From positions 1 to 64,000 of the forward strand of contig CBDDDW010000015.1 of NCBI GenBank assembly GCA_965226805.1: 64,000 nt of DNA, in the 5' to 3' direction. Under the pieces are notes generated by a model. It saw only the letters and a program-made list of their open reading frames with translations, searched no databases and was not told the DNA's origin. Below, in pieces: positions 49,992 through 58,924 of the stretch. Each line of letters opens with the position of its first letter. Positions within the stretch are counted from its first letter, which is position 1. The DNA comes from CBDDDW01 sp965226805. Its GTDB lineage: Bacteria > Chloroflexota > Dehalococcoidia > Lucifugimonadales > JAGWBF01. The position numbers were made by a program, and so were the translations under genes.

Positions 49992-51440
49992 TTAGATATA
50001 GGCGCCCGGCCCAGTGCTGGACACCGCCTTGCGCTGCAATTCGCGGTCATATTGGGGTCCGCCTGGGAAGATCTTACCTGGATTGAAGTCTCCCCCCGGG
50101 GAAAAGGCGTCCCGCACCTTCTTCATGGCATCCATGTCCTGCTCGGTGAACATCATGGGCATGCAGTCCTTCTTCTCGAGGCCCACCCCGTGCTCGCCGG
50201 TCAAAGCTCCTCCCAATCCGATGCACACCTTCAGCATCTCCTCACCCGCCTCCACCACCCTCTCCACGGCTCCGGGCTGGCGCTCGTCGAAGGCAATGCA
50301 GGGATGGAGGTTTCCATCTCCCGCATGAAAGACGTTGGCTACCAGGAGGCCGTACCTCTCGGCGATGGCGGCTACCTCTCTCAGGGCCTCGGAGAGTCGA
50401 GTTCTCGGGACCACTCCGTCCACCAGGTAGTAGTTCGGCGCGAGGGTTCCCAGCGCACCGAAAGCACCTTTACGGGCAGCCCACAGCCGGTCCCGCTCTT
50501 GAGGGTCCACCGCTCTCCTCACCTCACTGGCGCCGGAGTCGAACAGGGTGGCCTCAACCTCGGACCCAATCTCGTCTACCTCCTCTGCCAAACCCTCCAA
50601 CTCGACCAGGAGCACAGAGCCCGCGTCGTCGGGAAAGACCCCCTTCATGACGTTGAGGATCGCGCTTATGCAGACTGCATCGATGATCTCCATGGCGGCA
50701 GGCACAATCCCACGGCCGATCACGGCCGACACCGCGGTACAGGCGGAGTCGATGTCTGGGAAGACTCCCAGGAAGGTCTTCACTGCCTCCGGGACCGGCA
50801 GAAGACTGACCACAATCTTGGTAGCGATGCCGAACGTCCCCTCTGACCCGATGAACACGCCCCTCAGGTCGTATCCGGGGATGTCATTCACTTTTCCGCC
50901 CAGCCAGGTCACCGAGCCATCTTCCAGCACCACCTCCATGCCCAGGACATGGTTGGTAGTTACACCATAGGCCAGGCAATGGGGTCCGCCGGCGTTCTCC
51001 GCTACGTTGCCACCGAGGCTGCAGGCCTTCTGGCTCGAAGGGTCCGGCGCGAACCGCAGCCCGTACTTCCGCGCGTGGTTGTCCAGGTCCAGGTTCAGGA
51101 GCCCCGGCTCCACGACGGCTAGACGGTTTGCCGTGTCCATCTCCAGAATCCGCTTCATGCGGGTTAGGGTAAGCTGCAGACCCCCATCGGCAGCTATGGC
51201 GCCGCCGCTCAGGCCGGTCCCGGAGCCTCGTGCCACAACCGGGACGCCCTCTCGGTGGGCCAGGGCCACGGTGTTGCTCACCTCTTCGGTGGAGGCCGGA
51301 AACACCACCGCCTGGGGAATGGACCTATCTATCGAGCCGTCATACTCGAATACCAGCAAGTCCTCGGGGTGATATATGACGTTGGCCTTCCCCACGATGC
51401 GTTCGAGCTCTTTGACTATGCGCCTGCTACCTTTTTTCAA
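49992..51440 (-). CDS. glcD: Glycolate oxidase subunit GlcD
   Basis: GlcD is the catalytic FAD-linked subunit that oxidises glycolate to glyoxylate. The 482-residue protein has VPVVARGSGTGLSGGAIAAD, CSLGGNVAENAGGPHCLAYG, VNDIPGYDLRGVFIGSEGTFG, and the C-terminal FHAGDGNLHPCIAFD and GALTGEHGVGLEKKDCMP segments that line the active site. D-lactate dehydrogenases share this fold, but the glcE/glcF partners favour glycolate. It is divergent from tenA. Confidence 0.92.
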   Translation of the reverse strand: MKKGSRRIVKELERIVGKANVIYHPEDLLVFEYDGSIDRSIPQAVVFPASTEEVSNTVALAHREGVPVVARGSGTGLSGGAIAADGGLQLTLTRMKRILEMDTANRLAVVEPGLLNLDLDNHARKYGLRFAPDPSSQKACSLGGNVAENAGGPHCLAYGVTTNHVLGMEVVLEDGSVTWLGGKVNDIPGYDLRGVFIGSEGTFGIATKIVVSLLPVPEAVKTFLGVFPDIDSACTAVSAVIGRGIVPAAMEIIDAVCISAILNVMKGVFPDDAGSVLLVELEGLAEEVDEIGSEVEATLFDSGASEVRRAVDPQERDRLWAARKGAFGALGTLAPNYYLVDGVVPRTRLSEALREVAAIAERYGLLVANVFHAGDGNLHPCIAFDERQPGAVERVVEAGEEMLKVCIGLGGALTGEHGVGLEKKDCMPMMFTEQDMDAMKKVRDAFSPGGDFNPGKIFPGGPQYDRELQRKAVSSTGPGAYI

Positions 51441-51591
51441 GGCGCCTCCCGGACCGATGCGCTACACCGAATCGATCATAGCCCAATATGAAAACGGACC
51501 ACAACCGGACACACCGCCTGACTGGTCTGTCTCTGCTTCCCTACCTATAGTATACTCCTGGTATCTAGCACTGGAGCGGTAAGGATCGGCT

Positions 51592-52260
51592 TTGAGTTTC
51601 TCAGACGACGTGGAGGCAAAAGCAGAACCAGTGCGCCGGGCCATTCTAGAGCACCCCTTCGTCACAGGAATAGGCGACGGCACCCTGGACGTGGACAAGT
51701 TCAAGTTCTACGTGCGTCAGGACTATCTGTACCTCGTCGACTATGGCAGGGTTCTAGCCCTGGCCTCCGCCCGGGCCCCTGACCTCGACACCATGGGCTG
51801 GTTCGCCAGCCTGTTGCACGAGACGTTGAACACAGAGATGGAGTTGCACCGGAGCTATTGCGCCAGGTTCGGAATCGGCCCACAAGAGCTCGAATCCACC
51901 AGGCCGGCGCCTACCACTCTAGCCTACACCAACTTCCTGTTGAACGTGGCCCATCGGGGCTCCTACGAAGAGCTGGCGGCCTCATTCTTGCCCTGCCAGT
52001 GGGGATACTGGGAGATCGGCGACTACCTGGCAAGGAACGGCGAGCCCAAAGAGGCTCCCCTCTACGGTGAGTGGATCAGGATGTACGCGTCCCAGGAGTA
52101 CAAGTCCCTGGCAGACTGGGCGCGCTCCCTGGCCGACAGGCTCGCCGAGAAGGCCAGCTCAGACACGGTAACTCTGATGGAGCAGAGCTACCTCACCAGC
52201 CTGAGGTACGAGTACCTATTCTGGGACATGGCCTACAATCTCGAACAGTGGCCAGTCTGA
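51592..52260 (+). CDS. tenA: TenA-family thiaminase II-like protein
   Basis: A TTG start with AAGGATCGG upstream gives 222 residues. The all-helical TenA fold is visible: FVRQDYLYLVDYGRVLALAS, LLHETLNTEMELHRSYC, TLAYTNFLLNVAHRGSYEEL, FLPCQWGYWEIGDYL with the conserved Cys nucleophile, and a C-terminal YEYLFWDMAYN. It would hydrolyse aminopyrimidines in thiamine salvage. No thiamine-riboswitch pattern or other thi gene is nearby. Confidence 0.9.
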   Translation: MSFSDDVEAKAEPVRRAILEHPFVTGIGDGTLDVDKFKFYVRQDYLYLVDYGRVLALASARAPDLDTMGWFASLLHETLNTEMELHRSYCARFGIGPQELESTRPAPTTLAYTNFLLNVAHRGSYEELAASFLPCQWGYWEIGDYLARNGEPKEAPLYGEWIRMYASQEYKSLADWARSLADRLAEKASSDTVTLMEQSYLTSLRYEYLFWDMAYNLEQWPV

Positions 52261-52313
52261 CGCGAACGCCGAATACGTCAAACCAGAGGGCGCGGTAGTC
52301 GACAACGACAATC

Positions 52314-53231
52314 ATGAACCGAAAGATCACTCGGAACTTCGGTGTCCCACTTTTAGCCATAACGATCATCGCCACGTTGGGGGTCGTCTACGGGGTAGAG
52401 ATCAGCAGGCAGGTGAGTGGGTCCACAATCGTAGGAAGAGTGGTGACTGTAGACGAGACCATACTGCTATATAGTCAAGTCAAGCCTTCTACAGCGGACC
52501 TGACCGAGCTCGGTTTTGGCGCCGTGGACATAAACGCCTTTGGACTCTTCAATATGCCCCCCAGGATTCCCTTGTGGATCGGGAACGGGGGCGGCGTTCC
52601 CTTCACCATAACCCTGGAGCAGACCGACGTAACGGTGAACGGTTCTGCGGTGACCGGAGATGTGTTGTCACTATTGTTGGGGCAACCGAATGGGGAGCTC
52701 CTTCCCTCTCCAGACCACGCCGCCCTAATCAATCCCGGAGAAGTCGTGGGTTTCAACGCTGGTCTGCGATTCCTGGGCACCCCTCAGACCCTGGATATCG
52801 GCACCGGGGACACGGTAACCTTCACGGCGCTCTTCATAGCCGAAGGTCCTCTGCCACCACCCACACCAACTCCAACCCCAACGCCAACGCCAACGCCTAC
52901 TCCGACGCCAACGGCCACTCCTGTACCAGGTCAAGTCCACGAGGTACAGACGTTCGACATCCCCCTGCGCTACGAACCCCAGGACATCACCATCAGCGCG
53001 GGAGACAGCGTGCGCTGGGTAAACCCGGCCGTTGATCAGGGGGGAGACCAGTTCGAGCCCCACACGGCAACCGAAGGTCAAGCCTTCGAAGGGAACCCTG
53101 AGTGGAGCACCAGCGTGATCTTCCCGGGTGAGCAGTCAGACCCAGTTACGTTCAACACCCCCGGTGCCTTTCCATTTTGGTGCCAGATTCATCCGGAGGA
53201 CATGACCGGGACCATCACTGTCGTCCAGTGA
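52314..53231 (+). CDS. Secreted protein: shared N-terminal domain plus cupredoxin
   Basis: This 305-residue protein has a signal segment (LLAITIIATLGVVYGVEISR), a domain related to that of the 45320 protein (VVTVDETILLYSQ, LGFGAVDINAFGLF, PLWIGNGGGVPFTITLE), a linker of Thr-Pro repeats (about residues 182-204) and a C-terminal cupredoxin. The copper ligands are suggested by EPHTATEG (His) and FPFWCQIHPEDMTGTITV (Cys, His, Met), so it is probably a blue copper electron carrier outside the membrane. The gene is convergent with htrA. Confidence 0.88.
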   Translation: MNRKITRNFGVPLLAITIIATLGVVYGVEISRQVSGSTIVGRVVTVDETILLYSQVKPSTADLTELGFGAVDINAFGLFNMPPRIPLWIGNGGGVPFTITLEQTDVTVNGSAVTGDVLSLLLGQPNGELLPSPDHAALINPGEVVGFNAGLRFLGTPQTLDIGTGDTVTFTALFIAEGPLPPPTPTPTPTPTPTPTPTPTATPVPGQVHEVQTFDIPLRYEPQDITISAGDSVRWVNPAVDQGGDQFEPHTATEGQAFEGNPEWSTSVIFPGEQSDPVTFNTPGAFPFWCQIHPEDMTGTITVVQ

Positions 53232-53451
53232 GGCACCGGAGGTGGACTAGCGCTCAGTCAACCTAAAGTCGATACATGTCATTCTGAGTTGTCCTGCCCC
53301 GGTGGGGCACCACCGGCAGATGAAATGAGTTGCATTTTCCCCATGGTTCGACGAGCTCACCATGAGCGGTAAGGGATGGTCTCTGCCCGCTCATCCTGAG
53401 CCAGTCGAAGGACGTACTAGTCACTGACAGCGGGTCTTACAGAGAAGAGTC
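53232..53451. repeat. Palindromic dispersed-repeat tract between convergent genes
   Basis: TTCGACGAGCTCACCATGAG near 53347 and TCATCCTGAGCCAGTCGAA near 53391 form a large imperfect palindrome of the REP/MITE-like kind common in many bacteria. ATGTCATTCTGAG at 53277 belongs to the same family and resembles TTGTCATCCTGAG near 55232. No gene is seen here. Confidence 0.5.
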
Positions 53452-53492
53452 GAGGCCCACGCAACCCGGAGGGTATTGGTTGCGTGGGCCTC
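53452..53492. terminator. Long hairpin between convergent genes
   Basis: GAGGCCCACGCAACC (53452-53466) and GGTTGCGTGGGCCTC (53478-53492) form a perfect 15-bp stem with an 11-base loop. It lies between the cupredoxin gene and htrA and probably ends both transcripts. Confidence 0.7.
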
Positions 53493-53515
53493 TCCAGCCA
53501 GTATTCCTATGGCGT

Positions 53516-54847
53516 CTACCGGCGCCGTTCGAACCGGCGCTCGAAAAACCTCTCGAAGGGGATCTCATCCCCGAATCCCGGAAGCGAACGGAAGAACCGC
53601 TCACAGGTACGCTCATCGTCATCGCCGTTCTTATCGTCGCCTGGGTGGCAGAAAAACCCCCTGAACCGGTCTGAGGGGAAGTCACGGTCCTCGTCCCGCG
53701 GTGGGACCCTCTCGAATCGCCGCTCCACTTCCACCCTGTTGTTGTCGCGCCATTCGGCCAGGGTAACCACGACCTCGAGGGTTTCGCCATCCCTGAGGAC
53801 TGTAAGGGTTATCTCATCCCCGGACTGTTTTGTGTTGATCTGCTCTATCAGGTCCGTGACCGAGCCTACGGATGCTCCGTCGAACTCCGTTATGATGTCA
53901 CCGCCGGCTTCGGGCCCGCGCCCGCTGCCAACGCCCGAACCTATCAGCCCAGCATCCTCCGCGGGGCTATCGGGCATCACGGCAATCACATAGACTCCAC
54001 TGTCTACGGGCAATTCCAAGCGCTCCGCCAGGACCGGGTCCACATCCACAGATTGGATACCCAGCCAGGGAGGCCTGACGACGCTCCCGGCTTTGAGTCT
54101 CGGCAGAACTCTTTTCAGGGTGTTCACTGGGACGGCGAAGCCTATTCCTTCATTGGCGCTCCCTACGGGTGACACCTGCATCGCCGTGTTGATCCCGATT
54201 ACGGCCCCGGAGGAGTCGAGGAGGGGTCCTCCGGAGTTGCCGGGATTGACCAGCGCATCGGTCTGGATCACTCCCGATATGGGACGCTGCAGGGCGCTGG
54301 GCAAGCTGCGCCCCAGCTGGCTGACCACGCCCACAGTGATAGAACCTTCAAGGCCGAACGGGTTGCCGATGGCTACCGCCATCTGGCCGGGCCTCAATGT
54401 GGAGGAGTCGCCAAGGGCAACCGGCTCGATGCCCTCGACGGCCGAGGGGTCCACCTTCAGGAGCGCCAGGTCGTCGGCGACATCCCGGCCCAGTGACGTC
54501 GCTTCAACGGTGACGCCATTCGTGAAGGTCACGGTGATGCTGCCCGCTCCGGCTACCACATGGTTGTTGGTGACAATGTGCCCTTCAGTGTCTATCAGAA
54601 ATCCGGAACCCTTACCCAGAGCCATCAGGTCCACCCCCGAGCCCCGGCCCGTATCGACCTCCACGACCGCCGGACTGACCCTCTCATAGATACTAACCAC
54701 CTGTTCTTCGTCGAACAGGGCGGAGGCCGGCGCCGCGGTAAAAAGCGCCTCCCCTCCCGGCCCTAACCACAGGAATGCCAACAAAAATACCACCGCCACA
54801 GCCACTGCGGTCATCCCCAGGCTCACGCCCCTCGCCAAGCTGCTCAT
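53516..54847 (-). CDS. htrA: HtrA/DegP-like serine protease
   Basis: This 443-residue envelope protease has an N-terminal membrane anchor (GVSLGMTAVAVAVVFLLAFL), a trypsin-like domain with the full triad (IVTNNHVV, DDLALLKVD, NPGNSGGPLLD), and one PDZ domain (PPWLGIQSVDVDPVLAERLE to LVEQ-type helix VTDLIEQINTKQ). The last 75 residues are unusual: rich in Arg, Phe and Asp (RDFPSDRFRGFFCHPGDDKN, RFFERRFERRR) with two Cys. This tail is not part of standard HtrA and may bind a partner or membrane. Confidence 0.94.
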   Translation of the reverse strand: MSSLARGVSLGMTAVAVAVVFLLAFLWLGPGGEALFTAAPASALFDEEQVVSIYERVSPAVVEVDTGRGSGVDLMALGKGSGFLIDTEGHIVTNNHVVAGAGSITVTFTNGVTVEATSLGRDVADDLALLKVDPSAVEGIEPVALGDSSTLRPGQMAVAIGNPFGLEGSITVGVVSQLGRSLPSALQRPISGVIQTDALVNPGNSGGPLLDSSGAVIGINTAMQVSPVGSANEGIGFAVPVNTLKRVLPRLKAGSVVRPPWLGIQSVDVDPVLAERLELPVDSGVYVIAVMPDSPAEDAGLIGSGVGSGRGPEAGGDIITEFDGASVGSVTDLIEQINTKQSGDEITLTVLRDGETLEVVVTLAEWRDNNRVEVERRFERVPPRDEDRDFPSDRFRGFFCHPGDDKNGDDDERTCERFFRSLPGFGDEIPFERFFERRFERRR

Positions 54848-54977
54848 CAGATACCTCCTACCAGCCCAATCTATCTATCGATGGATCGATGCTAGCAAGA
54901 AAATGTGAATTTCTTATTAAGGTCGGCCTGACCAACCGGCGCGGTGGCGAGGTGGCGCAGAATGTTTAGGCTGCGGG

Positions 54978-55160
54978 CTAGGCTCGTAGCTGTGGGGGAA
55001 GGAGGTTAGGTATCGACTCTTCTATCGGATAGCTTTCCTTACATTGGGCGCAATCCAAAGACCCTCTTATCACATCGTCACCCTCCTCTTCTTCGATGAT
55101 CAATTCCAGTCCCCCCTTACAGACCGGGCAGGCTAAAATGTCCATCAGGTCCTTCTTCAT
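54978..55160 (-). CDS. Trm112-family small zinc-ribbon protein
   Basis: This 60-residue protein has ILACPVCKGGLELIIEEEEG and LDCAQCKESYPIEESIPNLL, the two CxxC pairs and the PIxxxIPNLL ending of the Trm112/YcaR family. Such proteins stabilise methyltransferases or have unknown roles. AGGACTC precedes the ATG. Confidence 0.85.
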   Translation of the reverse strand: MKKDLMDILACPVCKGGLELIIEEEEGDDVIRGSLDCAQCKESYPIEESIPNLLPPQLRA

Positions 55161-55231
55161 GAGTCCTCCATCCTGATCTGTCTAACTCGAATCACTCGTA
55201 TGCCCGTCATTCATTTCTACGCCCCTCATCT

Positions 55232-55322
55232 TTGTCATCCTGAGGTGTCCGCCTGTGGGGGACGACGAAGAATCTCTCTATGGAGCGTCGATCAAGATCC
55301 TTCGCTGCTCTCAGGATTACAC
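55232..55322. repeat. Palindromic dispersed repeat
   Basis: GTCATCCTGAG (55234-55244) and CTCAGGATTAC (55310-55320) are the outer arms; AAGAATCT and AGATCCTT lie inside. This GAAGAATCT/AGATCCTTC palindrome type occurs in many genomes as a short non-coding mobile repeat. Confidence 0.5.
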
Positions 55323-55351
55323 GCTAAAGCGGCTATTCGCTCCAGTTGGCC

Positions 55352-55837
55352 CTACGCTCCGATCTCATTCTCGATGAGGGCGCGTAAGATGTCGGCCAGC
55401 AGAAACACGATCACGCCAAGGACTAACACCGTGGTGGCGCCGGTAAATGCGGAAGTCAACCGCCGCAGGCCCTTACCGTTGGCGCTATCTGCCTCCGGGT
55501 AGGTCCGCGGTCTCAGGAACCTTACCAGATAGAACATGTAGAGGGCGAGCCCGATCTTTACTGACAGCACGGCGACATAGGGGATTCCGGCGTAGTTGGT
55601 GGTCAGCCTGCTCACCGTGAGGACGATCCCCGTAACGATCAAGACCCCTATGGCGGTGTTGACGAGGTGCCTGAACTGCCCACCAAGGCTCCTCATCAGT
55701 CCCGCCGTGGCCCCCTCGGAGGAGTTGACTGCGGGCCTCAGTACCAGTAAGTAAAACATCCCTCCCCCCACCCATGCCACCGCCGCAATGGCATGGAGCC
55801 ACCTGATTGATAGAAGCAAGATATCACCGAACCCCAT
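55352..55837 (-). CDS. CopD-like four-helix membrane protein
   Basis: This 161-residue protein has four membrane helices: RWLHAIAAVAWVGGGMFYLL with the conserved His and Trp-Gly, LVNTAIGVLIVTGIVLTVS, VLSVKIGLALYMFYLVRFLR and TGATTVLVLGVIVFLLADIL. That is the CopD/DUF2269-like pattern, seen in proteins that handle copper or heme. The cupredoxin gene is 2 kb away, so a copper link is possible but unproven. Confidence 0.75.
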   Translation of the reverse strand: MGFGDILLLSIRWLHAIAAVAWVGGGMFYLLVLRPAVNSSEGATAGLMRSLGGQFRHLVNTAIGVLIVTGIVLTVSRLTTNYAGIPYVAVLSVKIGLALYMFYLVRFLRPRTYPEADSANGKGLRRLTSAFTGATTVLVLGVIVFLLADILRALIENEIGA

Positions 55838-56077
55838 ATCTCGACCGCACGCTGCTCCTTCTGTGATAGAGGGATTGTATATAGGACGGAACCCCTAGTC
55901 AATTCAGCACCCTTCACCGCGTGTAGCGTAATGGGTTACCGCTGACACCGCCAAGTTGACACCGGCCGGGGAACTAGCGTAGCCTAATAATCACGGTGTA
56001 GAACATACATTCTGGTCGGCATGAGGCTCCCGAAAACTGGAAACCGACTGCCCTCCCAGACAAATGCACACCAGTGG

Positions 56078-56107
56078 GACAGACCCCGAGGGGCCTGTCT
56101 TATTTTT
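56078..56107 (+). terminator. Hairpin terminator before second phage module
   Basis: GACAGACCCC-GA-GGGGCCTGTC (with one mismatch) is followed by TTATTTTTT. It lies 80 bases before the protease gene. The rest of 55838-56077 holds no gene. Confidence 0.65.
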
Positions 56108-56186
56108 TGGCCCAAGCCCCTGACCAAACTGGGGAGACTGGCGAAGATCGGCCTGCAATGAGCAAGCCCGGAAGAGAGGTACGAAT

Positions 56187-56822
56187 ATGGCGATTGACCC
56201 GGAGAGCTGGGAGAGGGAACGCTTGCTGGAGGCCCTGGACGCCTACAACGAAGGGCTGACCGACGCCCCGCACGTTCGGAAGTGGGGCGGAAGCTCGACC
56301 AATGGCGCGTCCGGCGGCTCTATGACCTTCGTCGTCTCCACCGATGAGGTAGACCGCCATGGGGACATGATCTCCGTCGGCGGCTGGCGCCTCCAGGCCT
56401 ACATGAGGAACCCCGTGTTCCTCTGGGCCCACAACTACACCCGCCCAGCCATCGGCAGGGCCGTCGACCTGTGGAGCGACGACCACAGGCTGCTGGCAAG
56501 GGTGGAGTTCGCTCCAACCGAATTCGCCCAGGAGGTCGCCGCCCTTTACCAGAACGGCTACCAGAGAGGAGTCTCTGTCGGTTTCAGACCCATCAAATAT
56601 GAGATCCGAAGGGACACTCAGACCGGCGCCTTTCTGGGCATCAATTTCACGGAGCAGGAGCTGCTGGAGATCAGCGCCGCGCCGGTGCCAGCCAACGCCA
56701 GCGCCTTAAAGAAGATACTGGAGGACAAGCCACGCATGAAGGGCTACTACGACCAAGTTAGCCCTCCCGTGGACACCACTCTCCAGGATATTCTTCAGAT
56801 CCTGACGGACGTGAGGCAGTAA
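56187..56822 (+). CDS. Prohead protease (second phage module)
   Basis: This 211-residue HK97-type protease has STDEVDRHGDMISVGGWRLQ, NPVFLWAHNYTRPAIGRAVD (catalytic His), YQRGVSVGFRPIKYE (catalytic Ser) and ELLEISAAPVPANASALK, all strongly conserved in caudovirus prohead proteases. GAAGAGAGG precedes the ATG. It is the first gene of the second head module and is unrelated in detail to the one at 8633. No portal or terminase precedes it, and the upstream side is a CopD-like host gene. Confidence 0.9.
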   Translation: MAIDPESWERERLLEALDAYNEGLTDAPHVRKWGGSSTNGASGGSMTFVVSTDEVDRHGDMISVGGWRLQAYMRNPVFLWAHNYTRPAIGRAVDLWSDDHRLLARVEFAPTEFAQEVAALYQNGYQRGVSVGFRPIKYEIRRDTQTGAFLGINFTEQELLEISAAPVPANASALKKILEDKPRMKGYYDQVSPPVDTTLQDILQILTDVRQ

Positions 56823-56952
56823 CAGGCAAATGGTATTCCTCCCTCCCCTTGTGGGAGGGAGTTAGAGGGAGGGCCATGACACACCCTCACCCGAATGCTG
56901 TGCCTTCTAGGGAGAGGGTTGGAAGAACACAAATCAAACACAGGAGGAAGCT

Positions 56953-58285
56953 ATGGCAATTGGAGCACAGGAACTAGAAACCATCAAGAAGGAGGTGGCG
57001 TCCAATCCAAGAGTTTTACAGCGCCCGGATGGACAAGGAGATACCGCCTCTGAAGGAGGAAGTGGACCGCATCGCCACTCAGGTGGACCGTATCCACGAC
57101 AGGTGGCGTGAATCGGAGAAAGAGGCCATCCTGGCCAAGTACAACGGCCTGGACCGGCCGAGGGTCCTCTACGGGAAGTACAAGGGCCTCGACCTCCTCG
57201 ACCTGGCGTGTATGAGAAGCCTTCTCGACGCTCAACTCCGGCAGCCCCTGGGCCTCAACCCCAAGGTCTTAGAGGAGTGGCAGGCTCATCTCAAAGCAGC
57301 TATGGATAGCACCACCGCCACCACCGGAGACGAGCTGGTACCCACCCAGGAGGCTGAGGCGCTATGGATGGACGTGAACCTGGAGACCATGATCGGCCCT
57401 CTTTTCTCCAGAGTCGAGATGCCGTCCAATCCCTTTGAAATACCTCTACAGCTCGGGGACATAAACTGGTTCCCGGGAACTGAAAACCTGGCGACCACCA
57501 GCACCGCCCTCACTACCGCGAAGCAGACCCTCACCGCATATGAGCTAGTGGCACAGGTGCCCTGGTCCCTCACCCTGGACGAGGATTCCATTATCGCTAT
57601 GGCCTCGGAGGTCCGAGCGTCGCTGGTCCGGAACGCTGCCGAGATCATAGACGACCTCTTGCTGAACGCTGACACCGCCGCCACCAACAACATCAACGCC
57701 GACGGCGCCACCATTTCCGCTTCGGAAGCAGGGAAGGGCCATTGGCTGATAGGTTTCGACGGGCTGATAAAGCTGCCACTGGTCACTAATACCAGCCAGG
57801 CAAACAATCACGCAGCCGCCGTGTCGGACGACATGTTCAATGAAATACGTCTGAAGTTGGGCAAGTATGGCGTGCGGCCCTCGGAATGCGTGTTTGTCAC
57901 CGACATCAACACATATATAAAGTCCCTCACCGTCTCCAACTTCCACACCCTGGACAAGCTGGGCCCGAACGCCACGGTGCTGACGGGCCAGCTGGGAGCG
58001 GTGGAAGGCGTCCCGGTGATCGTGAGCGAGCAGATGCTACTGGCAGACACTGACGGCAAAGTCACGGACGGCACCGCGGGGACCGTTGGCCGTCTACTGA
58101 TAACGAACCGCACCCAGTGGAGGGTGGGCTTCCGGCGAGAGCTGTCCATCGAAACGGAGCGAGACATCCAGAAGCGCCAGAACATCATGGTGGTGAGTAT
58201 GCGTCTTGCTTTTGCGGAGCGCAGTGGAACCCCTTCGAGTGCCACCCACACCGCCCTTCAATACAACATCACCGGGGTCACCTAG
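56953..58285 (+). pseudogene. Major capsid protein (second module), one frameshift
   Basis: The true start is probably the ATG at 56953, with AGGAGGAAG upstream: MAIGAQELETIKKEVAS. The frame breaks near 57004; removing one A from the AA pair gives SIQEFYSARMDKEIPPLKEE, which joins the long frame to 58285 (443 residues). The capsid has an N-terminal coiled-coil region, then the HK97 fold with EAEALWMDVNLETMIGPLFS, ELVAQVPWSLTLDEDSIIAM, WLIGFDGLIKLPLV and LLITNRTQWRVGFRRELSIE. The shift lies in a homopolymer, so the gene may be intact. Confidence 0.85.
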
Positions 58286-58329
58286 GTCTACGCTGCCGGG
58301 CAGTATTCCATAATGCGACCGAGCCTGGT

Positions 58330-58354
58330 GCTCTCTCCTCAAGTGGGAGAGAGC
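58330..58354 (+). other. Hairpin between capsid and next virion gene
   Basis: GCTCTCTCC (58330-58338) pairs with GGAGAGAGC (58346-58354). A second smaller hairpin (CTCTCTC ... GGAGAG) follows near 58405. They may reduce transcription after the capsid gene. Confidence 0.5.
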
Positions 58355-58465
58355 ATCAGGAGACCCTGGACCCTGATCAACTTTCGATCGAGATCGAGCA
58401 AGATCCTCTCTCTCAAACGTGGAGAGAAAATCAACCAACAAGTCGTTCAGTGAAAGGAGAGCACA

Positions 58466-58918
58466 ATGGCTAATCCACAAAAAAACAGCCCAGTCGCCGA
58501 GCAGGTCAAGGACCTCCTGAGCTCTGATACCACACCCGTCGCCCTCAAATGCGCGAAGGTAGCCCTGGCGACGGCAGACACAGCCGGCGGAGTCTTCGGC
58601 TGGCAGAATCCAGAGTCCAACGCCATCATCGTCGTTCGCGCCGTAATCGACCTCACGACTAAATCCACCTCCGCCTGCACAGTCGATATCGGCAGCGCCG
58701 CCAACGCGACCACCAGCTCCGACGATCTCCTGGACGGCCTCGACGTCAACGCCGCCACCGGGGTCTTCGACAACATCGCGGACAAGGGCACCAATGGCAA
58801 GGAGAAACAGCGGGTGGACGCCAAAGGGGGCACCACCGACCATGTCACCGCCAGCAAGGCTACAGGGGCGGCCGCCGGGCTCGTCGGGAACGCCTACATC
58901 TTCTACCACGAGGTATAG
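58466..58918 (+). CDS. Putative virion protein, 150 residues
   Basis: AAAGGAGAGC precedes the ATG. The protein is Ala/Thr/Asp-rich and mostly beta: AIIVVRAVIDLTTKSTSACT, VDIGSAANATTSSDDLLDGL, GLVGNAYIFYHEV. Its length and its place after the capsid suggest a decoration or minor head protein. No family was recognised. Confidence 0.6.
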   Translation: MANPQKNSPVAEQVKDLLSSDTTPVALKCAKVALATADTAGGVFGWQNPESNAIIVVRAVIDLTTKSTSACTVDIGSAANATTSSDDLLDGLDVNAATGVFDNIADKGTNGKEKQRVDAKGGTTDHVTASKATGAAAGLVGNAYIFYHEV

Positions 58919-58924
58919 CCAACT

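Noticed and set aside
51441..51591. Possible thiamine riboswitch before tenA
   Set aside because: The gap is only 151 bases and lacks the conserved CUGAGA and related motifs.
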